Positions 30,464 through 44,037 are shown, numbered from the stretch's first letter. The stretch: 64,000 nt of DNA from Tanytarsus gracilentus (GCA_038502055.1 JAXRKN010000018.1:496001-560000), one strand, 5' to 3'. Made by a program: numbers and translations. The notes: generated by a model not told the origin, from the sequence alone.

Positions 30464-33400
30464 TTAAACTGGACAAGCGCAAGGATCTCCAGGTGGCGGT
30501 AAAGATGAGCAAGTTGAAACGCATTGAGTTGGCGAAATCTGACAAAGCGACCTGCACAAAGTTGCTTTGGCGCAATTTGCTGAGATGACTGTAGGTGCAC
30601 AGCCAGTGTTAACGACACATTTACATGCAGCTGTGCTGAAATAAAATCCAACTGGACATGTTGTGGACTTGCAGATGCACACACATCGATCGACATCCCA
30701 AACAAGCGGTAAAGTGCAAGTTTGTGGTCTTGCACATTGACACGAGCATGCATTTGAGTCGAAATATTTACCAGCCGTGCAAGTCGAGTTAGCTTTTGGA
30801 GTACAAACACATTTGCAGAGATTTTTATCGAAAGTAAAGCCAGTCGCACAAGTTTGAGTGACACAAACGCACTTGCACAAGAGACTATTCCAGGAAAGCG
30901 GAGCAGGACAAACTTGCTTGATGCATTCGCACTTGCAGTTGGTTTGATTTTGAACCCAATTTGCAAGGCAAGATGGACAGACACACTTGCATAAAGTTGA
31001 GTTCCAAGTGAATTCAGTCGGACAAGTTTGATCTGGACAAGCGCAGCTGCAAGAAGTTTGATTGAAAACGGTTGGAGAAGTGCAAGACTGTTTGACACAT
31101 TCGCATTGACAGTTTTGTGGATTATGACGGTAATTTAATGGACAAGTAGTTGCTGGACATTCACAAGTACAAAGTTTTTCGTTAAAGATGAAAGGAGCAT
31201 TACATGATGAAGTGGCGCATTGACATTGACATGTTGATTGGTTAAGAACAGTGTTAGATGGACAAATTGTGTCGGGACAAGAGCAATTACAGAATTTATC
31301 ATTAAAAACGTAAGGAGCAAGACAGTCTGGCTTGACACATTCGCAGTTACAAGTTGATGGATTCACAGCATAGTTTGTAGGACAGGAAATAGCTGGACAT
31401 GAACAATTACAAAACTTATCATCGAATATAAATGGCGCAGGACAATCTTTTTTGAAACAAGTACAGGTGCATAAATCTGCATTCCATTGCAATGGTTGTG
31501 TGCAAGTCGATGTAGCATTGCAAACAACTTGGCAGATATTTGAGTCCCAGTGTTTGTATGGTGGAATACTATCTGGAACCAACTCTCTGCATACGACTTG
31601 ACAGGTATCTAGATTCCAGTATTTATAATCAGGAATATTGGTTGGCACTGGATCTTTGCAAACGACTTGACAGATATCTAGATTCCAATATTTGTAATCA
31701 GGAATATTGACTGGCACTGGAACTTTGCATACGACTTCACAAATGTCTAGATTCCAATATTTGTAATCAGGAATTTTAGCTGGCACTGGATCTTTGCATA
31801 CGACTTGACAGATATCTAGATTCCAATATTTGTAATCAGGAATATTGGTTGGCACTGAATCGTTGCATACGACTTGACAAATGTCGAGATTCCAATATTT
31901 GTAATCAGGTATTTTAGCTGGCACTGGATCTTTGCATACGACTTGACAGATATCTAGATTCCAATATTTGTAATCAGGAATATTGGTTGGCACTGGATCT
32001 TTGCATACGACTTGACAGATATCTAGATTCCAGTATTTATAATCAGGAATATTAGTTGGCACTGGATCTTTACAAACGACTTGACAGATATCTAGATTCC
32101 AATATTTGTAATCAGGTATTTTTGTGGGAACGGATTCTTTGCATACGACTTGACAGATATCTAGATTCCAGTATTTATAGTCAGGAATATTAGTTGGCAC
32201 TGGATCTTTGCATACGACTTGACAGATATCTAGATTCCAGTATTTATAGTCAGGAATATTAGTTGGCACTGGATCTTTGCATACGACTTGACAGATATCA
32301 AGGTTCCAATATTTGTAATCAGGAATTTTAGCTGGCACTGGATCTTTGCATACGACTTGACAGATATCTAGATTCCAATATTTGTAATCAGGAATATTGG
32401 TTGGCACTGGATCTTTGCATACGACTTGACAGATATCAAGGTTCCAATATTTGTAATCAGGAATTTTAGCTGGCACTGGATCTTTGCATACGACTTGACA
32501 GATATCAAGATTCCAATATTTGTAATCAGGTATTTTTGTGGGAACGGATTCTTTGCATACGACTTGACAGATATCTAGATTCCAATATTTGTAATCAGGA
32601 ATATTGGTTGGCACTGGATCTTTGCATACGACTTGACAGATATCTAGATTCCAATATTTGTAATCAGGAATATTAGTTGGCACTGGATCTTTGCATACGA
32701 CTTGACAGATATCAAGGTTCCAATATTTGTAATCAGGAATTTTAGCTGGCACTGGATCTTTGCATACGACTTGACAGATATCTAGATTCCAATATTTGTA
32801 ATCAGGAATATTAGTTGGCACTGGATCTTTGCATACGACTTGACAGATATCTAGATTCCAATATTTGTAATCAGGTATTTTTGTGGGAACGGATTCTTTG
32901 CATACGACTTGACAGATATCTAGATTCCAGTATTTATAGTCAGGAATATTAGTTGGCACTGGATCTTTGCATACGACTTGACAGATATCAAGGTTCCAAT
33001 ATTTGTAATCAGGAATTTTAGCTGGCACTGGATCTTTGCATACGACTTGACAGATATCTAGATTCCAGTATTTATAATCAGGAATATTAGTTGGCACTGG
33101 ATCTTTACAAATGACTTGACAGATATCTAGATTCCAATATTTGTAATCAGGAATATTGGTTGGCACTGGATCTTTGCATACGACTTGACAGATATCTAGA
33201 TTCCAATATTTGTAATCAGGAATATTAGCTGGTATGACGTCATTACAAACAGCTTCACATAAGTCATAATCCCAATGCTTATAATCAGGAATTCCATCTG
33301 GTTTATTGCACCTACATTTACAAGTTTCTGGATTAATCGAGTAATCATCAGGACAAGTCCATTCAATTGGGCAAGAACAGCCACAAGTTTCATCATACCA

Positions 33401-36400
33401 CAATTTTGGAAGCTCACAATCTTTTTTAACACATGTACAATTGCATGTCTTATTGCTCCACTCGAAAGGTAATTCACAAAACTCAATTTTATTACATAAA
33501 CAAATGCAGGTGTTCGGATCCATTATAAAATTTTCTGGACAAGTCCAATCTGATGGACATGAGCACTGACATAATTTAGCATTCCAACTTTTAGGTAATT
33601 CACATTTCTGCTCACCACATGAACAGTCACAAAGTTGATCATTCCACTCAAGTGGTGAAGTACAATCAAGTTTTTGATTACAAACACATTTGCAGCTTTC
33701 AGGATCTATAATCCAGCCAGGTGGACAGGTCCAATCGGAGGGACATGAACAGCTGCAAGTTTTAGAATCAAGTTGTTTTGGTAAAGTGCAATTTTGTTCA
33801 GCACATGAACATCCGCAAAGCGTTTCACTCCATTCAAATGGAAGAAGACATTCCATCACTTGATTACATTTACATTTACAAGTTTCTGGATCAATTATAT
33901 ATCCATCAGGACACGTCCAATCTGATGGACATGAGCAGCTACAAGAATCATCATTAAATAATTTTGGAAGCTCACAACTTTGTTGTGCACACGAACAATT
34001 ACATAATTGATCATTCCATTGATGAGGTAAAAGACATTCCAACTTTTGTCCACATCGACACATGCAGGATTCAGAATCAATGATCCAAGGAAATGGACAA
34101 CTCCATTCTGGTGGACACGAACAATCGCAAGATTTTTCATTCCAAATTTTAGGAAATTCACAATTTTTTTCGAGACACGAACAACGGCAATTTTTACAAT
34201 CCCAATCAAGTGGTGGCCTACAGTCTTGTTGAAGACATTCGCACTTACACGATTGATCGTTGAACTTCCAGTTTGGTAAGCAGCTAACGTCTTGATCACA
34301 AATACATCGACAAAGATCAAAATCGAATTTGAATCCAGGTCGACAATCCCTTTCGACACACGAACATTGACATTGTCTCTCATTAAATTCAAATGGCGGT
34401 GAACAAGGCTTTTCATCACAAGCACATTGACAAGAATCGACATCGAATCTCCAGTTAGGTAGACAGCTATATTTTTGCCTTTCATCACAAACACATCGAC
34501 AAATATTTTTATCGTAAACAAATCCAGGTTTGCAGTCTCGTTGAAGGCACGAGCAATTGCAGAATTTTTCATTCCAATCAAATGGTGGCTCACATTTTTG
34601 TTCAAGACACTCGCAATCACATGTTTTAGGATCTTGAATCCAATTTTGTGGACATTCGTTAACACACGAGCAATCGCAAGTCTTAAAGTTGAAATCATAT
34701 GGACAAGGACATTTAAATTGTTTAGTGCATGAACAATTACAAAACTGTTCATTCCACTCGTATGGATCGAAACATTCTTCTTTGTTGCACTCGCATGAAC
34801 AAGTCAAATTATTTAAAGTAAATCCATCGAGACACTCGTGAGGACAAACACAGCTGCAGGATTCATCATCAAACACGTATTGATCTTCACAATTTTGTGG
34901 AACGCATAAACATTCGCAGGATCTTGAGTCTAACATAAAATTTGCTGGACAATCTAACTCATTTTTATCGCAAATACAATCGCAGGAGAATTCATCAAAT
35001 CTCCAGCCAGGTTCACAAATTTTATATTGACCACAAACACAACCGCATTCTCTGTCGCTCCAAATGAAAGGTTTGATGCATTTATGTTTGATGCACTCGC
35101 AAGAACATTTTTCACTGTTCAAAATCGGTAAATTGTTTGGACAATCTGCTTCCGTTTTGTTACACACACAACTGCATTCATCGTCAATGAAAATAAAATC
35201 AGGATCACAAAGTTGAGGTATGCAAATGCAGCTGCATGATGATGGATCAAAGACAAAGTTTTCTTCACAACTTAAATAGTAACATTCGCATACACATTCA
35301 TCGCTGTTGAATTCAAAATTTGTTGGACAATCTGATTGTGATTGATCGCATTCACAACTGCATTGCTCAGGATCAAATCTAGATTTTAAAAAATAAATTA
35401 AAAAATTATCAAAAATTTGATCACAAACCTGAAATTCTGATCACATTTCCTCTCGACGCATGAACAGCTACAGTTTTCTTCATTCCACAAATAATTTTCA
35501 TCGCAAGTCAGTTGATTGCATTCACATTGACAGTTGTCGTAATTTAAATTCCAGTTTGTTGGACATTCGTCTTGAACTTTAGCGCAAAAACATTCGCAAG
35601 TTTTTGGATTACGAATGAAATTTTCTTCACATATTTGATTAAAGTCACATAAACAACTGCAAGATTTTTCATCGAAATAAAAACCATCAGCACAAATTTC
35701 TGGAATGCATTCGCATGAGCAAGTTTCATTATTGATCGTCCAATTTTGTGGACATTCTTCTTGATTTTTAATGCAAACACAATCGCAAATATCCTGATCG
35801 ATTTGGTATCCTTCATCACATTGATTTAAATCACAAAAACATTCACATTTCTCTTCATCAAAGTTGTAATTTTCAAAGCAGTTTTGTCTTAGGCATTCAC
35901 AAGAACAAGAATCGTTATTCATTGTCCAGTTGATTGGACATTCGAAACGCTCGCAAATACATTTACAGTCAGGCCATGATGACCAAACAGTTCCATCGAC
36001 ACAATCCTCAATTGGACAATCATATTTAGGACATAAACAAGTGATTGGATCTCTAGCGCTGCCATCGAGACATTCAGGAAGATTGTTGGGCTCACAAGCG
36101 CAAGTACAATTCGGCCATCCAATCCAGCTCGTTTCATCAGGACACGGATTAATCATATCACAAAATGTAAGACACTCACAAGTTTCAGGATCTCTAGGAC
36201 TGCCATCAGAACATGGTACTTTGTTAGGATCACACCTACAGACACAATCAGGTTCAGGATACCATAACCATCCTTTTAACTTGTCACAATATATTGGAGG
36301 TTCACAAGTTTTGCATTCGCAAGTGTCTGGATCTCTAGGACTGCCATCAGGGCATGGAACTCTGTTAGCATCACACCTACAGACACAATCAGGTAAAGGA

Positions 36401-37359
36401 TGCCAAACCCAGCCGTAATTTGGATTGCACGTTTCAATTTCAGGATCGCATTGAAGTTGAGGACATTTACATGTGTCGGGATCTCTATCAAAACCATAAG
36501 GACATTGAGGTAAATCCGGTTGACAAATGCACAAGCAAGTATTTAAATCTCTCAAACTTCCATCATGGCATGGAGGGAGAGTTTCAGGTTTACAAACACA
36601 ACTGCAATCAGGCCAATATGACCAAGCCATTTGATCAGGACAAATTACAGGATCGCATGGATATGGTTTGCATTCGCAAGTGTCTGGATCTCTTTCATAT
36701 CTTGAACATTCAGGTAAATCTGGTCGACATTTACAAACGCAATCTGGATCTCCATACCAAATCATGTTCGGATTATCAACACAATTTTGAGGAGGTTCAC
36801 AAGTTTTGCATTCGCAAGTTTCGGGATCTCTAGGACTGCCATCAGGGCATGGAACTCTGTTAGCATCACACCTACAGACACAATCAGGTTCAGGATACCA
36901 AAACCATCCTTTTAACTTGTCACAATATATTGGAGGTTCACAAGTTCTGCATTCACAAGTTTCAGGATTTCTTTCGCTTCCGTCTGAACAGCGAACTAAC
37001 GATGGATCACACTTACAGACACAGTAAGGATCAGGTGCCCATAACCATCCTTTAGAGTTGTCACAATAACTTGGAGGTTCACATTGTACATAGTCGGGTG
37101 GAACCTCAGGACCTTCTTGGTAGTCAGTGGCAAGTGCAAGAATTTCTCCATTACCTCCGTAATTTGGATCGATATTTTGATTTACGATGATGCATGAACA
37201 TTGAAGCACTAGAATTATTTAAAAAAAATTAATTTATATCACAAATGTCAAAATAATTTGAAAATATAAAAAATTTGATATTAAATCATCACTTAAATTT
37301 AAAACCTACCGAAAATCCAAAATATCCACAAAAATATTACAATAATTTTATTTTTCATT
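30464..37359 (-). CDS. Giant BR3-like silk protein with 26-copy 23-residue repeat array
   Basis: Exons 37359-37311, 37208-35429 and 35378-30464 join in phase to 2,247 aa. Exon 1 is a signal peptide (MKNKIIVIFLWIFWIF). Residues ~50-430 repeat a ~45-residue unit (CDGSPRDPETCECxTCEPP, YPEPDCVCRCD). Residues ~430-1300 are C-X10-C-X-C-X-C modules (e.g. CDENYLWNEENCSCSC), exactly the BR3 silk spacing. Residues ~1305-1900 are 26 near-identical units IPDYKYWNLDICQVVCKDPV plus PTN or PAK. Residues ~1920-2247 return to CxCxC modules. The size is in the range of Chironomus salivary secretory proteins (BR3 product sp185 and larger). The likely role is a disulfide-linked larval silk polymer secreted by the salivary gland. 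The gene sits at the end of a cluster of small relatives. A poly(A) signal AATAAA follows the stop within 30 bp. Confidence 0.9.
31499..33292 (-). repeat. Coding tandem array, 26 x 69 bp
   Basis: Twenty-six units of 69 bp in frame. Edge copies (1, 25 and 26) are diverged, the inner ones nearly identical. Linker variants alternate: KDPVPTN, KDPVPAK and KESVPTK. The KESVPTK variant appears at copies 6, 11 and 17, and the order of copies 9-11 repeats at 15-17, indicating a partial six-unit higher-order period. Confidence 0.92.
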
Positions 37360-38127
37360 ACAATTTGTTCTCGTCACATTTCAAAGAACACTGAAAAGTC
37401 TTCAACGAAGCTGTGAGAAAATTCTCTCAAAATTAAACGAAGATTTTCTAGCAGCTGGTGGGGATGAAAAAGTTTTTAAATTTAAAGAGAATTTTATCTC
37501 ATTTTAACTTCGAAGCTAATTAGTTTGAACAGCTTGGAAAAGTTGCTGATGATAATTTTGTTCAATCGATTAAAAATATTTTCTTAAAGATTGAAACAAA
37601 AGCAAAATTCAGCTCGTGTAAAAAAATAAGAAAACCTGAAAAATTGATTATCATCTTAAAAATTTTGTTCAATTTTTGTTCTGCTTATTTTTATTTGAGA
37701 CTTAATCCAAAACTTTTTGAATAAAAACTGTAGGAATCAAAATTTTACTGATTCTTTTAATTTTTAAAGAAAAAGTATTCAAATATTTTAATTTTATTAC
37801 GCAAAAAAATTATACAAAAATTTTTATTAAACAAATTAAATTTTTGATAAAATATCAAATTTTATTCCTCACAAAAATTTAATATTTTACTCAAAAAAAT
37901 CAATTAAAATTCTTACTTGTTAATTATTAATTAAAAACATCAAAAACCGTTCACATATTTTTGAACTCGTTTAATTCGACACTGACGGCTTTATAAAGTT
38001 TAAAATGTGCTTTCAACAAAACTTTCAAAAGCTCTCTATTAAAAAAAATTCATCTACCCCAAAAATAAATTATCTCAATTCATAATTCAATAATTAATTT
38101 CAGTTAAGCACAAACCATCAACCCAAA
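37360..38127. promoter_or_regulatory. Divergent intergenic region between the giant gene and a small Cys gene
   Basis: It holds the promoters of the giant gene (-) and the 61-aa gene (+). On the minus strand at ~37,445-37,462 the string CTGCTAGAAAATCTTC resembles CTGCTAGAAAATTCTCTTC in the shared blocks of the small cluster genes. No complete block is present. Confidence 0.4.
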
Positions 38128-38313
38128 ATGAAGTTCTCCATTTTTGTCTTCGTAATTTTTTATATCGTGGCATTGACAGTTGACGCAAGAAAAATTAAAA
38201 GATGTTTTCCTGTATCGCAGTGTGATCCAGCATTAAAAGCAGCTTGCGATGGATTTTGGATTGAGGACAGTTGCAGATGCTTCAAGCCTAAACTTGCAAG
38301 GCCAGAAGTTTAA
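38128..38313 (+). CDS. Small secreted Cys-rich protein, cluster edge
   Basis: A single-exon 61-aa protein. Residues 1-20 (MKFSIFVFVIFYIVALTVDA) are a signal peptide. The mature ~40 residues have five cysteines (RCFPVSQC, KAACDGFWIEDSCRCF), the last two spaced C-x-C as in the neighbouring silk-like modules, and many basic residues. It is transcribed away from the giant gene. It may be a minor gland secretion or a shortened family member; an odd number of cysteines would allow intermolecular disulfides. AATAAA poly(A) signals follow within 45 bp. The start is the first ATG after a short leader. Confidence 0.65.
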   Translation: MKFSIFVFVIFYIVALTVDARKIKRCFPVSQCDPALKAACDGFWIEDSCRCFKPKLARPEV

Positions 38314-39783
38314 AATTAATTCAATAAAAATAATTTTTAAAGAGTTTTAAATAAAATTCGAATATTTTGCCGAATAAAATTGATTTTAACATTTAGAAAT
38401 TTTCTGATTTTTTTTCTCTAAAGTTTTGAAAAATTAAAAAAAAAACTAATTAACGCCAATTGTTTCTTTCTGACGCATTAAACTTCTTAATCCATCAATC
38501 ATCTAGAATTTGAACAAATGTTTCTGAATTGATCGATTTAACGAGAAAATGTCAACTTTTGGGCTGAACTCAAAACAGAAGTAATAAAATTAAAAGTTTT
38601 GTTTTAGAAAATTGTTTTGATGTTTGCGACAAAAAGCGATGACAAATAATTTTTTTTAACATTAAACTAAACAAATGTTTTTCAGGCTTTTAAAAATAGA
38701 AACAGAAAATTTAAAATAAAACAAATTTATGTTGAATTTTTAACATTTTTCTTCCAGATTTTATTTCATAATTTTATAATTTTTTTTATTAAATTTTCAC
38801 AATAGCATTTTTCAAAATGAAAACCTAAAAAAGCGATTAAAAATTAATTAATTTTCACCAGTTTTTTTCCAAATTAAATTTTAACGAAATTTTTTATTCT
38901 AAGTCACAAAAATATTTTTTACATCGTATGAGTTTGAGAAATTTAAATCAAAAGTTTCGAATTTAAGTCAAAATTTTAAAATTAAAATTTCAAATTTTAA
39001 TAAAAATTATCAATTTAGTTACAAATTTCAAAATTCGAATTTTAAAATTTGATTAAAAATTATAAAAAAATCTCAAAAAAATGTCTCAGAAATTTTCTCA
39101 ATTGTTCATCGCTCATGCAACAAATTTTTAATTTTTTAATTTGATCACAAAAAAATAATGAAAATATTTAAAAAATAATTTTAAACTAAATTAAATTAAC
39201 TTCCTTCATTTTTTATTTATTTTTTGGGAGAGATTTGAAGATGCTTTTAAGCCTCAGCAGAATGATTCAAACTTTGAGAAAAAAATATTTTATGATATTT
39301 CCACAATTTCCTTTCTATTACACATAACTAACATTCTCATAATTAATTTTTTGATCGTTTAGGACATGAAAATTCTATTTTGGAGCAAATTTGAGGATTT
39401 AATAAATTTTCTTTCATTTTCTGAGGCAAAGAACATTCGACAATGAGTTTTAAATATTGATTAATTATTTTTTTCAATTACATAATGATTTTTTAAATAG
39501 TTTCAGCGCTTCAAAGGATGAAAAATCTTTAAAAAGTATTTTTAAAAGATTTTTTATCGATTGACAAAAAAATCTGAATTGAATTTTGAAAAAGTTACGT
39601 CAAGGGACATTAAAAATATTTAAATTTAATAATTTTAAAAAAAATATTAAATTTGAAAATTTCTAGTTTCCACCCCTTGTGTCGCCACCTCAAAATCCAT
39701 CCCAGTATCTGCATACTTTAATTACCCTTGCATATTCTATCATTTTATTTTATTCCTAAATATATTTTAAAGTCTGTCGAGCT
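38314..39783. other. Gene-free stretch
   Basis: About 1.5 kb of AT-rich DNA with AAATTTTAA-type simple repeats. No coding, RNA or inverted-repeat feature was identified. Confidence 0.5.
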
Positions 39784-41565
39784 CTAGTGAGTCACACGAA
39801 ACGGAATGAACACTTGACTTCTCTCGATGAAGCTCCAAGTTTTTGGTTGTGGTTTTGTTACCGTCGCACTAATCTTATCGTCCTGCCTCAAAGTTCGTCC
39901 CAACTCAATTAGTTTTCTCTGTGTCGCCATCACATATCGTTGCGCACTAATTTTTCTCATATTGAATGTGTTCAACGTCAGCGGTCTCGGTTGTGTCGCG
40001 TACCAATTTGAGGAGGTCAGTTGAGTTTGTGACTCACTTTGCGGCTCCTTCACAGCCGGTTTGAGAACTTTCAGATCTTTTAAGTCAATTTCCGTATCGA
40101 TTTCAGCCTCGAGAGGTTTCACCACGAAAGATCCGTCGATAATGACGGCTGGCGATGGTGTCACGATCCAAACGGATGGCGGCGCTTCTTGTGTGATTGG
40201 TGCGAGTGGCGGAGGTGACGATGACATGATGATGCGACATGGTTGTGGTGGCGCGGGTGTCGCAATTGTCTGGAATGTTGGCTCTTGAGTTATGACCGGT
40301 TCAAGTTGTTGCTTGCGCTTTTTGCGGCGTGGTTGTGGACTGTTGCTGGCGCTTGCACTCGACGATCCACTCGATGGAACCACAGTAATTTGCGGTACGA
40401 AGGGCGGAGGCGGCGGAGTTGCAATTTTAATTGGCTGCGGTATTGGCGCTGCTTCAATTTTAACGCTCTCTTCCACTGGCGTTGATTTACGCTGAACATG
40501 ACGATGTCGCTTCGATTCAGTTTTCTCACTAGTTGGAATCACTGAAATCTTCTCAACTCCTCCACTAATTTTCTCCACATTCATTTTCTCAATCTTAACC
40601 ATCGGTTCGTGACGTAAGTCAATGTGTCGTTTGAGTGCGGCAGCCTTCAATACCATTCGACAGTGACGACATGTGACAATCGCAAATGGATCTGTCTCAG
40701 GGCAGTAGCCGTAAAGTGGAATGTCACGCTTTTTGAGGCGAACAATTGAACCGCGATTGTGGCGATTTGGGGGTGAGGAGAGAGGATCCTCGGGAGGTGT
40801 GTCATTGTCGGCATCATCATCGCCTAAAAATATTTTTTTTTGTTATTGAAAATTTTTTGATTGAGAAGGAGAAAGTCACGAGAGCTTTGTAGAATAATCA
40901 GAGTCGAAAATTAAAAAATGAAAAAATTTAAAATTCAAAAAGACGTTACAAAAATTGAAAATTAAGAAATTAACAAACAATTAAGAAAAAAATTTAAAAC
41001 TTTAAAGTAGGTTAAAAATGTGAAATTCAAAAAGTCGTTAGAAAAATATAAAACTTTTAAATTTTAAAACCGTTACAAAAGGTAAATTTGAAATTTAAAA
41101 AGACGTTTCAAAAAATTTTATTTGAAATTTAAAAAATCGTTTCAAAAATTTAGACATTGAAAATTTAACAAGTCGTTACAAAATTTAAAAAATTTGAAAA
41201 ATAAAAATTCGTTACAAATTAGAAATTTAAAAGAGAATTTTTTAAAAACAATAAAAAAAATCATATTTAAAATCCTTAAAAAAATTTTTGGCATCTAAAT
41301 TTAAAACCTCATAAAACTTACTCGACTCACTCGCCATCGCATCGCCAAACGACGACCATGATTTTCCCTTTAAACTGCTGAGTCTAAATCGACTGCTCGT
41401 CTGATGATGAGCCTGCATGTCTGCTCGGTGGGTTCGATGAGAATTAGAATTATAAACGTTCGACTGATGATGTCGATGGCCATCGTGACTTGACGGTGAA
41501 CATTGTGATTGAATTTTAGAACTCGACGCTTGAAGATATGATGATGAGGTTAGGGAGTTTGCCAT
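39784..41565 (-). CDS. Atxn7: Ataxin-7-like SAGA deubiquitinase-module subunit
   Basis: Exons 41565-41322 and 40823-39784 join in phase 1 to 427 aa. Around residues 120-150 the sequence IPLYGYCPETDPFAIVTC then RHCRMVLKAAALKRHIDLRH contains the CxxC...HxxxxH zinc finger preceded by the LYGYCP phrase of ataxin-7/Sgf73, which anchors the deubiquitinase module to SAGA in the nucleus. Before it are Ser/His-rich low-complexity sequence and an acidic run (ESSDDDADND). After it is a long Pro/Ser-rich region with a basic RRKKRKQQ likely nuclear signal. The C-terminal part (MATQRKLIELGRTLRQ) may be helical. A second, SCA7-type domain is not visible, so the protein looks short for the family, or a further exon is missing. 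A long region upstream (to ~43,600) may be 5' UTR and promoter. Confidence 0.68.
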
Positions 41566-44037
41566 TAATGAAAGTGCGAGGTCGATTTGAGGTTTTTTTT
41601 TCAGGGAGATTTTAAAGTCGACCGATGAATTTTATTTTATTTTTGTGAATGACCTCAAACGTGCCCCAGTTTAAGTTCCGATTATCGAATGACCTTCGCT
41701 TATTTTTCTACTTGTTATCACTGTCACTGCGTCGTCGCTTGTTGATTTCCGAAGAAATTTTTAAACCTTTTTCTTGGAAGTTTATTTTTGAAGTTCTCGA
41801 AACTTGATGACGATGAATTTAAATAGAAGTCAATTGATGATAATTTAATTAATTTTTTATTTGTTTCCTTCTTTGTTGTTTTTCTGATTGTTAATTTAAA
41901 TATTTTTTTCGTCGAGATTCCTGGAGAGAAGAAAATTAATAAATTATTTAATTTAGAAAAAGTTCAAACAACTCAAAATTTTATTCTACTTTTTTTATCA
42001 CTATAAATTCCAAACAGAAAAAATAAAATAATTGTATCATAAAAGCCACGAGCGATAAAGCTCATAAAAAAAATTTTCCACGAGTCATTCGCAAGTTCAC
42101 TTTTTACTCGCTTTTGCTATTCTCTCAGCTGATCCATTGAGTTCTCACTCCACACGATGAATCACTCGAGTGATGATTTTATTCTTTTAAGTGTAGCACA
42201 AAAGTACAACAAGAAAAAAATTGGCAGTGTTTGCGCAAAGAATGAACGAAAAATCGATTGATGCTGACTTCATTGAGAGAGAAAAGTGTGTGAATGCACA
42301 TGGGAAAATTTTCAAGGAGATCGAAAAGTGGATTTTTATTAAATTTAAATTGATTGATTTTTTTTATTGTGAAGTGAGAAGAATTTCAGGGGTTTAAAAT
42401 GATTTTTTTTTATTTTGAAATTATAAAATATTTTATTGTTTTTTATTTTTGAGTTTTTTAAAAATTAAAATTAAAATTTTTTGAAAAGTTAAAAAATTAA
42501 TATTTTTTGGTATTTATTTTATTTTTTTTAAAATAAAATTTCACTTAAATCTAGATTTTTAAAAATTCAAATTTTTATAAATTTTAAAAAATTTTAAGAA
42601 AAATAAAATAATTTAAATTTTTTGAATTAAAAACTTTGATTTTAAAATACGCAGATGAACAATTTCAATCCATTACCCTCATGAGATTTATTTTCTTAAG
42701 GACAAAGACAGAAAAGAGCAGAAAATTTTCCATCCCATTAAATCTTTAACCACAAATTCATGAACTTATTCGAAATTTTTTAAATTTCATTAAATTTCTA
42801 ATAAAATTTTATTTTGTTCTGAAAAATTATAAAAGTTCTCTCTTAAATTTTTCCATTTAAAAAATCATATGATTAGATCAAAAAGTAAATATTAAAAATT
42901 ATATATAAAATTTACTTCAATTATTTTTTTTATATAAATTTAATTAAATTTTTAAAATCAAAACCTTTCAAATAATTTTCTCACATTAATTCAATTTTTC
43001 ATCAAATTTAAACTTTTCCACTTCAAAATTTACAAGAATTCTTATTTTATCTCACAGAGCGATTTCGAAGGAAAATTTTCCCCTAACTCGACTAACACAC
43101 TCGCAAGTCAATTTCGAATTTCGAAAATCTCTCTCGCTCACCAACACAAGCAAACATTTTTACACCAACAGTAAATCATTTTTCCATCACTTTTCTTCTT
43201 CTTCCACTTGAAATCATTGAGAGAGCAAACTCGAAAATCGCACTTTCGTGGACAAAGAAGAAACTTTTTTCTTTTTCGGCAGACACAAATCATGTGGAGG
43301 TGTTGCCGAGGTGTGGATGGAAAAATTTTATTATTCACGATTTTCGTCAACTCAGCCGGTTTCAAAAAAAATTGTAAATTAAAAATTTTTTCAGCTGAGT
43401 TGAGAAATTTTTCATTCTGTTCCATTTTAACTAACCTGAAATTTGTCTTTTTGGCAATTTTTCTCGATAATTGTTGAACACGAAATGAATGGAGGGAGTC
43501 ACGTCGAGTCGCAAGATTTTGTAATTTCAATTTGATTTTGCAATTAAAGCTTTTTTCTCTCGCGATAATTTTCAAGTTTTTATTTAGTCTCGACGAGGTT
43601 CCGTCTCCGTCGCTTTGCTCCTCTCAACTGTGCTCGTGTTAATGTGAGTGTGAGAAATTTTTCGATAATCAAGTGAACGAATTCGCTTTGTTGTCGAGGT
43701 TAGGAATGAGAAAAAGTTTGAATTCGAGAAATACGTTAGAGATAAAGTTTTTGTTGTATTTTTTAATTTACATTAAAATGTGATTGGAAAAAATTAAACA
43801 AATTAAAATTAAATTTTCTAAATTTTTATTAAATTTTTTTACTTTATTTAAAAAATTTCAATTTTAATTTTTTTTATAATTTCACACTCAAAATTTTCTT
43901 CACTCCAAACAACGTAAATGTTAATTTTTTTATGTCATTCCTCAACTCAAAGTGATGCATTTTAAAATCTTCATCTCAGTTTGCTTTCACGCTTCAAAGT
44001 TACCGGTCGATTATCTAACACGAAAAAAGCTAAAAAG
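41566..44037. other. Upstream region of the ataxin-7-like gene
   Basis: AT-rich with a less biased stretch at 43,050-43,700 that includes a 145-codon minus frame rich in Lys/Cys without family resemblance. It may be 5' UTR or promoter of the ataxin-7-like gene. No RNA gene was recognised. Confidence 0.35.

Noticed and set aside
31499..33292. CRISPR-like or satellite interpretation of the regular 69-bp array
   Set aside because: Units are contiguous, without spacers, and in frame throughout a long open reading frame, so this is a coding protein repeat.
33895..34752. 285-codon minus-strand frame within the giant silk gene
   Set aside because: A shadow of the cysteine-rich frame; the real frame has the regular CxCxC modules and continuous splicing phase.
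35930..36418. 162-codon plus-strand frame rich in Gly/Ser/His
   Set aside because: Antisense shadow of the repeated exon 2 of the giant gene; no start context or splice signals.
43138..43575. 145-codon minus frame upstream of the ataxin-7-like gene
   Set aside because: Lys/Arg/Cys-biased without family resemblance or signal peptide; may be 5' UTR, but coding is not supported.
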